Below are positions 25,159 through 34,479 of a DNA stretch of 64,000 nt, piece after piece. The position numbers and the translations under genes are program-made. Location: assembly GCA_903877385.1 (NCBI GenBank), contig CAIRDP010000033.1, forward strand, positions 17,042 through 81,041. Reading direction: 5' to 3'. The notes below the pieces were generated by a model. That model was not told the origin of the DNA and searched no databases. It saw nothing but the letters and a program-made list of their open reading frames with translations. How positions within the stretch are numbered: the stretch's first letter is position 1; each line of letters opens with the position of its first letter. Origin of the DNA: an uncultured Bacteroidales bacterium. Its GTDB lineage: Bacteria > Bacteroidota > Bacteroidia > Bacteroidales > FEN-979.

Positions 25159-25977
25159 TTACTGCTGAACATTAATCCTGCGGCGAAATTCATAAATTAT
25201 CACAGCTGCAGCAACGGCTGCATTGAGTGATTCGGCTTTCCCGTTCACCGGGGATCCGAATGAAGGGATAAAAAGCCTGTCGGTTATAAAACCAGACAGT
25301 TCTTCTGAAATTCCGTGTGCCTCGCTGCCGATGAGAATTATCCCCTTACTGCTTAATTTCCTGCCGTAAACCGGATCCCCCTCCAGGAAAGTTCCGTAAA
25401 CAGGCAAACTGCCTTTAAGTTTCTCAAGTAACTCAGGGAGGCCGGTATACAAAACCTTTACCCTTGCAACCGATCCCATACTCGACTGCACAACTTTAGG
25501 ATTGAACAGTTCAACGCAATTATCAGAACAGATCACATGCCTTATCCCGAACCAGTCGGCAATCCTCAGCAGGGTCCCTAAGTTCCCGGGATCGCTTATA
25601 CCTTCAAGCATAAGTGAAAGATCGTTGAAAATTCCCGGGATTACACTTTCGATGGCCGTAAGTCCAGCGTTTTCAGGAATTTCACCGGCATCAGGCGGAA
25701 TTTTCACTATGGCCAGGACCGGGCTTGGGCTTGAAAGGGAAGTGATCCTTTCCATATCTCCAGGCTCGGTTTCAAAAACAGTTAATTTGTTATTCCTTAT
25801 AAGGTCCAGGCTGGAAGTGATCCATGCACTCAGGGCGTACACCCCTGCAATTTCATAAGGGCTGTTGACCAGATCGGTAACCAGGGTGTTGCCTTCGGCT
25901 ATAAACTCCCTGTACTCCTCCCTGTATTTCTTGATCTTCAGGGCATTGATATGTTTAACCTGGCTGTTTGAAAGCAT
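25159..25977 (-). CDS. TrmH/SpoU-family RNA 2'-O-methyltransferase
   Basis: A 272-aa SPOUT-class RNA methyltransferase. The N-terminal substrate-binding domain begins SNSQVKHINALKIKKYREEY. The SPOUT core shows the three family motifs: LEGISDPGNLGTLLRIADWF, ILIGSEAHGISEEL and IPSFGSPVNGKAESLNAAVA. The last two form the deep trefoil knot that binds AdoMet. The target, rRNA or tRNA 2'-OH, cannot be told from sequence. It starts just after the terminator of the ribosomal protein operon, so it must have its own promoter or receive readthrough. Confidence 0.93.
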   Translation of the reverse strand: MLSNSQVKHINALKIKKYREEYREFIAEGNTLVTDLVNSPYEIAGVYALSAWITSSLDLIRNNKLTVFETEPGDMERITSLSSPSPVLAIVKIPPDAGEIPENAGLTAIESVIPGIFNDLSLMLEGISDPGNLGTLLRIADWFGIRHVICSDNCVELFNPKVVQSSMGSVARVKVLYTGLPELLEKLKGSLPVYGTFLEGDPVYGRKLSSKGIILIGSEAHGISEELSGFITDRLFIPSFGSPVNGKAESLNAAVAAAVIIYEFRRRINVQQ

Positions 25978-26006
25978 AAAAAAATCCCGGAATGATATTC
26001 CGGGAT
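25978..26006 (-). terminator. Terminator of rpsF-rpsR-rplI
   Basis: The minus strand reads TCCCGGAAT-ATC-ATTCCGGGA followed by a T run. It lies 97 bp after rplI, directly before the TrmH-family start. Confidence 0.85.
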
Positions 26007-26102
26007 AAAAGTAGTAAATTCTGCTGTGAAGTGATTACCCGAATACCCGATTAACGAATTTTGAATTACGAATTTCGCTTATGGCTCATGGCTCATGGCT
26101 TT

Positions 26103-26552
26103 CTATTCACCAAACACTTCGAATTTGATTTCAACATGCAGATCCTTATGAAGGGTAACCTTTGCCTTGTAAAGACCAAGCTCCTTGATGTGTTCATGGT
26201 CAACATGGATCTTGCGGCGGTCAACTTCAAAATTGAACTGGTCCTTCAAAGCCTGGGCAACCTGCAGTGCATTCACCGATCCGAAGATCTTTCCGCTTTC
26301 GGCCGCCTTTGCGCCGATTTTAACAGTTACATTAGCCAATGCCTTAGCAAGCTCTTCGGCACTCTTGAAGATCTTCTCCTCCTTGTGAGCCCTCTGCTTC
26401 ATGGTCTCGGCAAGAATCTTTTTGTTGGTTTCGGTTGCAGTAATTGCAAGCCCTTTGGCAATTAAAAAATTGCGTGCGTAACCGGCTTTTACATTCACCT
26501 TTTCGTTCGCGTATCCCAGATTGGGAACATCCTGTTTTAAAATAACTTCCAT
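26103..26552 (-). CDS. rplI: Ribosomal protein bL9
   Basis: A 149-aa large-subunit ribosomal protein. MEVILKQDVPNLGYANEKVNVKAGYARNFLI is the conserved N-terminal rRNA-binding domain of L9, with KIFGSVNA in the C-terminal domain. Length is typical. It is the last gene of rpsF-rpsR-rplI, 12 bp after rpsR. Confidence 0.98.
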   Translation of the reverse strand: MEVILKQDVPNLGYANEKVNVKAGYARNFLIAKGLAITATETNKKILAETMKQRAHKEEKIFKSAEELAKALANVTVKIGAKAAESGKIFGSVNALQVAQALKDQFNFEVDRRKIHVDHEHIKELGLYKAKVTLHKDLHVEIKFEVFGE

Positions 26553-26564
26553 CGTTTTCCCTCC

Positions 26565-26837
26565 TTATTTTAACATGTCAGCAACGTAAGGTAATAAAGC
26601 CAGGTGGCGGGCGCGTTTCACTGCCTGGGCCACTTTCCTCTGGTACTTTGTCGAGGTGCCGGTAATACGGCGGGGAAGGATCTTTCCCTGTTCATTAATG
26701 AACTTGAGCAGGAAATCTGCATCCTTGTAATCGATATACTTAATACCGCTTTTCTTGAAACGGCAGTATTTTTTCTTTTTGGTATCTACCGCGATCGGGG
26801 TTAGATATTTTATTTCGCCTTGTTGTTGTGTAGCCAT
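26565..26837 (-). CDS. rpsR: Ribosomal protein bS18
   Basis: A 90-aa small-subunit protein with [16 protein letters not shown] and the conserved [18 protein letters not shown], which binds 16S rRNA with S6. It is the middle gene of the rpsF-rpsR-rplI operon. Confidence 0.98.
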   Translation of the reverse strand: MATQQQGEIKYLTPIAVDTKKKKYCRFKKSGIKYIDYKDADFLLKFINEQGKILPRRITGTSTKYQRKVAQAVKRARHLALLPYVADMLK

Positions 26838-26855
26838 TTTTACTGATTTTTTAAA

Positions 26856-27218
26856 TTATTCCTGAACTTCTTTTTCCTTCTTCTTGTCTCTTGATTTCGC
26901 ACGTTTCTTCTCATTGTAAGCAAGTGAATGCTTGTCGAGAACTATCGTAAGAAAGCGAAGGATGCGTTCATCACGTTTAAAGGTTACTTCCCATTCGCGG
27001 ATTGTTGTGGGTTCGGCTTTGAATTCAATCAAATGATAAAAACCCGTGCTCTTCTTCTGAATGGGATAGGCGAGCTTTTTCAATCCCCAATGTTCCTCGT
27101 GAATGACCTCGGCCTTTTTACTGACGAGGAACTTCTGATACTTTTCTACCGTTTCCTTCATCTGTTCTTCAGATAAAACGGGAGTCATAATGAAAACGGT
27201 TTCGTACTGGTTTAACAT
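26856..27218 (-). CDS. rpsF: Ribosomal protein bS6
   Basis: A 120-aa small-subunit protein, MLNQYETVFIMTPVLSEEQ, with the ferredoxin-like S6 fold (GLKKLAYPIQKKSTGFYHL) and a lysine-rich C-terminal tail. First gene of the operon; a TAnnTTTG element lies 46 bp upstream. Confidence 0.98.
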   Translation of the reverse strand: MLNQYETVFIMTPVLSEEQMKETVEKYQKFLVSKKAEVIHEEHWGLKKLAYPIQKKSTGFYHLIEFKAEPTTIREWEVTFKRDERILRFLTIVLDKHSLAYNEKKRAKSRDKKKEKEVQE

Positions 27219-27263
27219 TTCTTGTTGATTTTAATGAATTTATTGGTTTTATAAAACGGGCTG

Positions 27264-27271
27264 CAAAAGTA
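27264..27271 (-). promoter_or_regulatory. Promoter -7 element of rpsF operon
   Basis: The minus strand reads TACTTTTG, leaving a leader of about 40 nt. No room is left for a structured S6:S18 leader motif. Confidence 0.6.
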
Positions 27272-27315
27272 CAAAGAAGAAAGCATATAACCAAACCATC
27301 TGGAATTTAATTGCC

Positions 27316-27323
27316 TATCTTTG
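27316..27323 (+). promoter_or_regulatory. Promoter -7 element of membrane protein gene
   Basis: TATCTTTG overlaps the TTG that the ORF track used as a start at 27321, which favours the ATG at 27351 as the real start. Confidence 0.55.
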
Positions 27324-27350
27324 GAAACGCTTTACCGGTATAGTAAAACC

Positions 27351-29225
27351 ATGCCCTTTCCAACAGCAAAGTCTAAAGCCAAACCAGGGACGGGATTCCG
27401 CAATTCCCGGATCACATTATGGATCCTTGCCATACTTCTGGGCGTGTTTTTTGGTTATTCCAGGTTCTTCGAAGGCGGCGGGAAAGGGTGGAAATCGGTT
27501 ATTTCAAGCGATGGTATAGGGTATTATGCCTACCTGCCTTCTTTAATTATATACGCCGACCCTTCCTGGGAAAAATTTACGGCAGCCGAACGCGCCAATT
27601 ACGGCAGGCCCGATTATAACCCCCAGTACCTTACAAACGTAAACGGTAAACAGGTCAACAAATATTTCTCGGGGGAGGCCATTCTCCTTCTGCCCTTTTT
27701 TCTTACCGCAATCATTTTCTCATGGATCACCGGCGCCGACATCAACGGCCTCTCGTTCTGGTTCCAGCTTTTCACCGGCCTGGGCTCCCTGTTTTACCTT
27801 TTCTGCGGATTGTATTTCCTGAAGAAGATACTGGCCTGGTTCAGATTCAGCGAAAATGCGACGTCAATCACCCTGGCAGCGGTTATTGCGGGCACCAACC
27901 TGCTTTATTATGCCATGTCACAGCCTGCCATGTCGCATACCTTCTCCTTTTTTGCGATCAATTCCTTCCTTTGGCTAAGCATTCGATTCAGTGAAAACCC
28001 GGCCAGGCCGTACGGAACTCTTTGCGGACTGATGCTGGGATTGGTAATCCTGCTCCGGCCCACCAATTTAATCCTTGTATTTGCCCTGCCCCTCTTTTTA
28101 AACCGGGCCCGTTTATCAGCATACATTAAAAATATTTTAAACCTGAAAAAACCTGGATTTATTGCCGGGCTCGCAGCCATACTCCTGGTGCAGGCCCTGC
28201 TATGGCGCATACAAACCGGGCAATGGCTCATTATCTCGTATCCCGATGAGGGCTTTTATTTTTCAAGCCCCCGTATCGCCGATTTCCTGTTTTCCTTCCG
28301 CCGGGGCTGGTTCATTTATACCCCTTTGATGCTCATATCATTACCCGGCATTTTTTACCTTCCGGGGCAAAAAGCCGGGAAACTGCTGTTATTCCTCCTT
28401 TTTGTTTCTTTACTCGTTTACATAAGCTCAGCCTGGTGGTGCTGGTATTATGGCGACGGGTTCGGACAAAGGCCCCTGGTTGATTTCTACGGTATATTCA
28501 TGGTATTGCTCGCCGCCCTGCTTAACGGGGCCAGGTCAAAACCCTTATTCAGGTTCATCTGTACATTGACCGCGCTATGTATCCTTCTGAATATCTTTCA
28601 GATATGGCAATACCGCGAAAAGTTCATCAGCAGGGATAATATGAATGCTTCAAAATATTTTTATGTTTTTTTCAGGACTGCGGATGAGTACCGCGACTGT
28701 CTCGGAGGTTGTGCCGAAGAACCTTTCTATAAGGCGGATCTCATCCGCCCAATGGCAAGCTTTCTGAATGGCTTTGAGAAGCCGCAGCCCCACTGGATAA
28801 ACCAGGATCCATGGCTTGCCGGATCCAAAGCTGCCGCCGGCAAAGCGGTTTTCCTGTTCAGGCAGGATAAGGAATTCGGGCCCGGGATTGAAATCCCATA
28901 CGACAGCCTGAGTAAAACCCCTTCAATGGTCTTTTGCGAAATCAGTCTGATGCTCCGCGACAGTATCCCTGCAGCTTCAAACCAGGCGATGCTTGTGATC
29001 ACGGCCGACAGTATCAACAGGTCCTATAATTATTATAATGCTTTCCGTTTAAATGACATCCCGTACTGGAGCACGGCAGGCTGGCGCTCGCTGCATTTCA
29101 CACTAAACCTGCCGAAATTCACGAACCGGAATGCCAGGCTTAAAATTTACCTCTGGAACCCTGCGAAAGGCGTATTTATGGTGGATGAAATGGGGATCAG
29201 CTTATACGGGAAAGCGGCAAAATGA
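27351..29225 (+). CDS. Polytopic membrane protein, possibly glycosyltransferase-like
   Basis: A protein of about 624 aa with a basic N-terminus, a first membrane helix (ITLWILAILLGVFFGY), then a loop holding SSDGIGYYAYLPSLI and eight or more further hydrophobic segments to about residue 430. The DGIGYYAYLP loop after TM1 resembles the acidic extracytoplasmic loop of GT-C glycosyltransferases, and a soluble C-terminal domain of about 200 residues follows. I cannot name the family; lipid-linked sugar transfer is one possibility. It is monocistronic and ends 5 bp before the convergent ispF gene. Confidence 0.7.
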   Translation: MPFPTAKSKAKPGTGFRNSRITLWILAILLGVFFGYSRFFEGGGKGWKSVISSDGIGYYAYLPSLIIYADPSWEKFTAAERANYGRPDYNPQYLTNVNGKQVNKYFSGEAILLLPFFLTAIIFSWITGADINGLSFWFQLFTGLGSLFYLFCGLYFLKKILAWFRFSENATSITLAAVIAGTNLLYYAMSQPAMSHTFSFFAINSFLWLSIRFSENPARPYGTLCGLMLGLVILLRPTNLILVFALPLFLNRARLSAYIKNILNLKKPGFIAGLAAILLVQALLWRIQTGQWLIISYPDEGFYFSSPRIADFLFSFRRGWFIYTPLMLISLPGIFYLPGQKAGKLLLFLLFVSLLVYISSAWWCWYYGDGFGQRPLVDFYGIFMVLLAALLNGARSKPLFRFICTLTALCILLNIFQIWQYREKFISRDNMNASKYFYVFFRTADEYRDCLGGCAEEPFYKADLIRPMASFLNGFEKPQPHWINQDPWLAGSKAAAGKAVFLFRQDKEFGPGIEIPYDSLSKTPSMVFCEISLMLRDSIPAASNQAMLVITADSINRSYNYYNAFRLNDIPYWSTAGWRSLHFTLNLPKFTNRNARLKIYLWNPAKGVFMVDEMGISLYGKAAK

Positions 29226-29230
29226 GGGGT

Positions 29231-29701
29231 TTACATCAGCAATGCCACTGCATATGCCGATACTCCCTCTTCCCTGCCGATAAACCCAAGCTTCTCGCTG
29301 GTCTTGGCCTTAACATTGACCTGGCCCGGGCTTATATCGAGTGCAGATGAAAGGGCTGTGATCATAGATGGGATATGGGCGGCAATCTTTGGCTGCTGAA
29401 GCACAATGGTGCAGTCGATGTTCCCTATGGAAAATCCCTGCTCAAGAATCAACTGAAGCGTTTTCCGGAGTAAAATGCCGCTGTCTATCCCTTTGTAATC
29501 ATCGGAAGTGTCGGGGAACTGCCGGCCTATATCGGGGAGTCCTGCTGCTCCAAGCAAGGCATCAATAATGGCATGAATGAGTACATCTGCATCGGAATGT
29601 CCAATGGCGGCTTTTGAATGTTCTATGCTCACACCGCCAAGCCGAAGGGGGCCTCCGGGTTCAAGTTTATGAGTATCGAAACCAAATCCTATACGGATCA
29701 T
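29231..29701 (-). CDS. ispF: 2-C-methyl-D-erythritol 2,4-cyclodiphosphate synthase
   Basis: The 156-aa MEP-pathway enzyme that closes the cyclodiphosphate ring to make MEcPP. GFGFDTHKL carries the metal-binding Asp and His, GHSDADVLIHAI carries the third ligand and signature, and KAKTSEKLGFIGREEG matches the C-terminal catalytic loop. The length is typical. It lies 48 bp downstream of porV on the same strand and may be co-transcribed with it. Confidence 0.97.
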   Translation of the reverse strand: MIRIGFGFDTHKLEPGGPLRLGGVSIEHSKAAIGHSDADVLIHAIIDALLGAAGLPDIGRQFPDTSDDYKGIDSGILLRKTLQLILEQGFSIGNIDCTIVLQQPKIAAHIPSMITALSSALDISPGQVNVKAKTSEKLGFIGREEGVSAYAVALLM

Positions 29702-29749
29702 AAAACATCAGGTTCATCATGGCGATAGCGATCACGCCGACAAGAGCTG

Positions 29750-30952
29750 TTATTCCGAGGCCTGTTTGGTCTTCTTTTCAGTGTCAAAATTGAACAGCAG
29801 GGTAAACTGCATGGTATTCTGCAAAGGATTATTATTCTTAACCGGGATGAGGTAAGAGAAATCAAGACCGAAAACATTGTATCTCAGGCCTGCCCCAAGC
29901 GTAAAGAACTGCCTGCCACCCTTGTATTTTGATTCATAGAAGTAACCTGTACGGATCGAAAAAAGCTTGTTGTACCAATACTCGGCAGCGATGGAAACAT
30001 CGATTTCCTGCAGTTCTTCCTTGAAACCATAGGGTGCATCGTAAAACGACTGCATTATGCCGCGAATCGCCGAAACATTATTATCCATGCCCTTGATGAT
30101 GACATAGGTTTTCGTAACGCTGTCGTACTGGGTCACGGGAGGTGTGGGAACGAGCAGCTTGGAAAGATCGAGAGAAAAGGAGATGCTGTTATAATCATCG
30201 ATATTCAGTGTAAATGATGGCCCCAGCCTGAGGTTGGTAGGGATGAAATTGCTCTGGACCGAAGAACTACTGTATGAAATCTTGGCGCCGATATTCGAAA
30301 TATCGAAGCCGAATGCGATTATGCCGCCGCTGGTTCCTTTTATTTCCAAAGGATGGCGGTAATAGAAGGCAATGTCGGCGGCCACGGAATAGCCAGGCCT
30401 TACACTTGCATCTGTGTTCTGGTAGCCCGGGATAAGGTTTGAATAAATAAACCTGCCTGCTACGGCGCCTGAAATTTCCCTTGAAAATTTCCTGGAATAC
30501 GTTGCGTCAACGGCAAATTCATTCGGTTTGTAATTGCCAAGTGAATTTCCGTGATCATCGGTATACTGAACTTCACCCATCGAAAAATATCTCAGCGACA
30601 TGGCTACTGCCTGTTTGTCGCCTATCTTGTAAAATGCTGCAACTGATGCCAGGCCGATATCGTTCACCAGGCCCCTGAGCCAGGGAACATATCCTATGCC
30701 AACACCCAAAGTTTTATCGCTGAACGCATACTTTGCCGGGTTCCAGAACATGGAATATACGTCGGGGGAAGTTGCAGCTCCAACGTCGCCCATACCTCCC
30801 GACCTTGCATCAGGCGCAATCGTTAAAAACGGCACCGAGGTTGAGATAACCCTGGAACCATCAGTAGGTTCAGGGGGTAACTGTGCAAATAAATCTGACA
30901 TTACGAAGGTGCAAATCAACAATAAAACAACTCTGCTTTTAATCTGTCGCAT
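29750..30952 (-). CDS. porV: Type IX secretion outer membrane shuttle protein PorV
   Basis: A 400-aa outer membrane beta-barrel of the FadL-like PorV/LptO family. The signal peptide ends near LLICTFVMSDLFAQ, and the family hallmark TSVPFLTIAPDARSGGMGD is followed by WNPAKYAF. PorV collects substrates from the SprA translocon and passes them to the PorU sortase. It is the third gene after two porU genes, which reproduces the porU-porV order known in this phylum. It has its own TAnnTTTG element upstream. Confidence 0.95.
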   Translation of the reverse strand: MRQIKSRVVLLLICTFVMSDLFAQLPPEPTDGSRVISTSVPFLTIAPDARSGGMGDVGAATSPDVYSMFWNPAKYAFSDKTLGVGIGYVPWLRGLVNDIGLASVAAFYKIGDKQAVAMSLRYFSMGEVQYTDDHGNSLGNYKPNEFAVDATYSRKFSREISGAVAGRFIYSNLIPGYQNTDASVRPGYSVAADIAFYYRHPLEIKGTSGGIIAFGFDISNIGAKISYSSSSVQSNFIPTNLRLGPSFTLNIDDYNSISFSLDLSKLLVPTPPVTQYDSVTKTYVIIKGMDNNVSAIRGIMQSFYDAPYGFKEELQEIDVSIAAEYWYNKLFSIRTGYFYESKYKGGRQFFTLGAGLRYNVFGLDFSYLIPVKNNNPLQNTMQFTLLFNFDTEKKTKQASE

Positions 30953-30988
30953 TCCTGAATGATTATATGTACTTACTTAAATAGGTTT

Positions 30989-30996
30989 CAAAATTA
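30989..30996 (-). promoter_or_regulatory. Promoter -7 element of porV
   Basis: The minus strand reads TAATTTTG in the 103-bp gap between porU and porV, so porV may have its own promoter. Confidence 0.45.
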
Positions 30997-31055
30997 ACGA
31001 ATGAAAATGATCAATATTGCCCCGGTTCTGAAAATTCGAAATATTACAATGCCGA

Positions 31056-34000
31056 TCAATGAATTATCGCAATCTTTCCTGAAGTATTCAAAAATGATCC
31101 GTTGGTCCCGCTGAATTTAACAGTAAAGGGATAGAGCCCGGTAACAAGTTTGTTCGCGCTGCCGTCGGTCAGGTCCCAGTTTATAGTTATGGTGCCTGTT
31201 CCTGATTCAGGGTAAGTTGCCGTGATGGATCTCATTTTAACCCCCCATAGGTTGTAGATGTCAATGCTTACATCAAAGCTGCCAAGGGTGTTCACGGGAT
31301 TAAAAGAAAAGTGGGTCAGGGTTGTGGCAGGGTTCGGATAACAGAAGATATTCTGTATGCTCATGGATGTTTGGCCGAAAACCCGGAAATAGATATCCTT
31401 TTCTGAAGAATTATCATAGAGGTCAAAGGCCCTCAAGGTAATTTTATGTTCGCCGGAGCTCAGGCCTGCAAGCTGGTAGCTTACCGAGCCCCGTGTATAA
31501 CTGCCGAGCATGGGCTCATAAGAGTCGTCAAGGTTGATAACATGGGCCCAGTCATCATCCAGCACCGCCACGATATCATGCCCTATCCCGAATCCGACCG
31601 CATTGATTCCGGTTGTATCATACAGGTCGGCCAGGAAAAGAGGGTCAGAACCGGTGCTTCCACCCGAGATAAACTTGCGTGAATCCATGTAAAGGGATAA
31701 AGCCGGTCCGGTTGTACCCGGAATGATATCGGGATCCCTGCCTCCGAAAATTGCATTCTTTGTATAGCCTTTGGCATCCGTTATGCCATTCCCCGCATAA
31801 TAGCTTATTTTCCCGCTTCCGAAATTCATTCCCACTTCTTTGGGCACCGTAAAGGAAAAACTGAACTGGCCATTGGTCACGGGCACTTTTACACGGTTCA
31901 TGAGATGGTCCTGGAGAGTGAATTTCTGGGGGAAACTCCCGTTATACTGCCCGTAAGTGTTGCCAAGAGTACTGTACATCGTGGGCTTATCAAACATTTT
32001 TGCAGTAAGAACCCCGTTGAAATCGTTAACGGGTTTACCCTGGTAATCTTCCACATGACCTGCCACGGTAATTGTCGACAATCCCAGGGCGGTATCAGGC
32101 TGATTGGCCGGTTGCCCGTTGATACTTGTCGTAACGATGTCATGGTTTGGAAAAGCCATCTGCTGGGCTGGATCTCCAAGCAGGACGAAATTTTTCAGAA
32201 GGGGGTTGTTCTGGTTGTTGTTTTTCGACAGCATGATGAGTTCGCCCATCCTGATATACCTTCCGTCTATTCTTTCCATCATATGGCGGAAGAAGCTGGT
32301 GTCGAGGTTCTGGTTGGTGCCCGCGAAAGTTGTGCGGGTCGTGGAGAACATGGCAATTCCGCCTCCCCCTGGGCGTACAAAGATCTCTTCACCCGCCGAA
32401 AAACGTTCAGGGTTGTCAAACCTGCTGAATTCACAGGTCGCGGTCACAAATACAGGGAGCTTCTCGGAATTCGTCCATGCGCTGATGTCGGCCATGGTGA
32501 GCACCTGTCGGTTGCTCCAGCCGGTTTCGCCTCCGTGCCCGATATAATTGATCAGCATGGTACCTTTCTGAACCGCATCGTTCAGGGCTTTATTGGCTTC
32601 GGGGAAACGGGCTCCCGCCGGAATGGTCACCATGGGGTAGGCATCAAAGTAAATCTTGTTTAAATTGATAACCGGGTACTTTGCAGCCACGATAGAGGCC
32701 AGCTCCTCGCTATTGCCGACGAAGTAATTCCGGTCCCCTTCATCACAGGCCAGGGCCAGGTTATTGCGCCAGTCGGCATATATTGTATCGGTATACGTGC
32801 TGTAGTGTATGATCTTATCAACAACGTTTTTGGCCTGTTCAACAGTATTTACGGGAAACCTCCCAACCCCCAGGTCGATCGACCCTGATGCATCGTAACC
32901 TTCGAGATCGCCCATGATAGCGTAGAAGTCATCGGTCACAAAGGATGCTGTGGTGGATAAGGACTCCTGGGATTCAAGGCCGGGGATGAAATTATCATTG
33001 TCGGGGGTCCTGTTCTTGGGATCGTAAGATCCGTCGCCGAAAAGCAGGAGGTATTTCGGCGGGGACGATGGCAGCCCCCTGTCGAACAGCATCTTGACAA
33101 AATCCCTTATCCCCCCCGGATCAGGCTGTCCGCAGGAAAACTCATTATAGATCTCGGGCACTGAAACGATCAGGGATTCAATCTGGCTGTCGGTCAGGTG
33201 GAAATCGGCAAGCCGTTGTGCCTCACCGGCAAAGATGGGAGGAACAATCATTACCATTTGTTTGGGTTGCAGGGCATGAAGGTTCTGGTTTGCGACTATG
33301 CCGACAAAACTTACAGTATCAAAATATGTATTATTGAAGGCGAAAAAAGTATGCAGTGAATCGGTCTTTACTGTGAACCTTAAAATACTGTCGGCAGCCA
33401 TGGTAGTACTGAGCTGGTAAATATCAGACATATCGGTGATGTCCCAGACTATGATCCCCGGTTTCGCTTTTCTCATCCTGAACTGGGTGATCCTGCCCGG
33501 CCCCACCGAGTTGAAATCACGGAAAGTCAACTGAGGCCCGATCCAGTAAAGTTTTCTTGACAACTGCATTTCTATGTAATCAAGCCAGCCTACCGATGGA
33601 TCTGTGGGTACATTATATTCAAGCGAGATCCTGAATTTTGTATTGGGATAAAGAAGGTAGTCAGTCCTATCCACCCCCTCGGCATAGGGCCCCTGCGCAT
33701 CAAGCGCAACCGAATCAAAACTTAAACTGTCAATTTTAACCCCGTCCCTGTATACCATGAACTGGCTTACGACATCCGAACGTCCCACGAGACTGAGTTT
33801 CATCCTGGCAGGTGAGATACTGTCGATATAAGGGAATGAAAAATCAAAATCATACCTTGGTTTGTTTTTTGTAAATTGTTCACCCATCCATCGCTTACCC
33901 GATTTAATGATGTTCTGAAGGTCAAGCTCATGAAACATCATATCGTCCCAGCGTACCGAAGTATGGTTGAACGCACTATCCCCTATGGGTTTGAGAGTAA

Positions 34001-34463
34001 TCCTGCGGCCTGCCCCAAGGTCGAGGGTCATAAAATAATAGCTTACGTCAGAATACAGGTTCTTGGAATGGGTGAATACGTTGGTTGTGGTGTTCAGTTT
34101 CCATCCGTCAGGACCTTCCCCGTAAAAGAGAATATAATCGTTCGTGTCGAATTTCCCGTCACCTCCGTCCTGAACAAGAATTGAAATCTCCCTCAGGTCA
34201 TCAATCCTTGCCGTGGCATTGCTTTCGGGGATCATCCCACTCCCGTTCCCGTAAATACGGATATTTGCCGTATTGATAGTTGAGGGCGTTATCCCCATTT
34301 TTTCCAGGTCATGGTACCCAATACGATGCAAGCCGGTATTCCTTATCATGAATTTGTACCACTTGCCTGTCGAAAGCACCGAATTTGTTGACAAGGGTTT
34401 TCCTGCAAATAAAACCCAGGGGAGGATAATCAGCAGGATAAGGAAACGGTAATGCAATTTCAT
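31056..34463 (-). CDS. porU: Type IX secretion sortase PorU (second tandem copy)
   Basis: A gingipain-like cysteine peptidase that cuts the C-terminal signal from T9SS cargo at the cell surface. The catalytic pair is in NYIGHGGETGW (His) and FVTATCEFSR (Cys), 34 residues apart. An N-terminal domain with GLHRIGYHDLEKMGI precedes it, and a C-terminal FlgD/CTD-like beta domain ends FLNTSGKIAIIH. The track start at 34496 adds eleven residues without a signal; MKLHYRFLILLIILPW at 34463 gives a proper one. It follows a full-length paralogue by 16 bp. The length, about 1135 aa, is normal for PorU. Confidence 0.92.
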   Translation of the reverse strand: MKLHYRFLILLIILPWVLFAGKPLSTNSVLSTGKWYKFMIRNTGLHRIGYHDLEKMGITPSTINTANIRIYGNGSGMIPESNATARIDDLREISILVQDGGDGKFDTNDYILFYGEGPDGWKLNTTTNVFTHSKNLYSDVSYYFMTLDLGAGRRITLKPIGDSAFNHTSVRWDDMMFHELDLQNIIKSGKRWMGEQFTKNKPRYDFDFSFPYIDSISPARMKLSLVGRSDVVSQFMVYRDGVKIDSLSFDSVALDAQGPYAEGVDRTDYLLYPNTKFRISLEYNVPTDPSVGWLDYIEMQLSRKLYWIGPQLTFRDFNSVGPGRITQFRMRKAKPGIIVWDITDMSDIYQLSTTMAADSILRFTVKTDSLHTFFAFNNTYFDTVSFVGIVANQNLHALQPKQMVMIVPPIFAGEAQRLADFHLTDSQIESLIVSVPEIYNEFSCGQPDPGGIRDFVKMLFDRGLPSSPPKYLLLFGDGSYDPKNRTPDNDNFIPGLESQESLSTTASFVTDDFYAIMGDLEGYDASGSIDLGVGRFPVNTVEQAKNVVDKIIHYSTYTDTIYADWRNNLALACDEGDRNYFVGNSEELASIVAAKYPVINLNKIYFDAYPMVTIPAGARFPEANKALNDAVQKGTMLINYIGHGGETGWSNRQVLTMADISAWTNSEKLPVFVTATCEFSRFDNPERFSAGEEIFVRPGGGGIAMFSTTRTTFAGTNQNLDTSFFRHMMERIDGRYIRMGELIMLSKNNNQNNPLLKNFVLLGDPAQQMAFPNHDIVTTSINGQPANQPDTALGLSTITVAGHVEDYQGKPVNDFNGVLTAKMFDKPTMYSTLGNTYGQYNGSFPQKFTLQDHLMNRVKVPVTNGQFSFSFTVPKEVGMNFGSGKISYYAGNGITDAKGYTKNAIFGGRDPDIIPGTTGPALSLYMDSRKFISGGSTGSDPLFLADLYDTTGINAVGFGIGHDIVAVLDDDWAHVINLDDSYEPMLGSYTRGSVSYQLAGLSSGEHKITLRAFDLYDNSSEKDIYFRVFGQTSMSIQNIFCYPNPATTLTHFSFNPVNTLGSFDVSIDIYNLWGVKMRSITATYPESGTGTITINWDLTDGSANKLVTGLYPFTVKFSGTNGSFLNTSGKIAIIH

Positions 34464-34479
34464 GGATTTTTCCTTTTGT

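Noticed and set aside
31905-32663. 252-aa plus-strand ORF inside porU
   Set aside because: It mirrors the GC-rich codons of the conserved PorU peptidase core; no own start signals.
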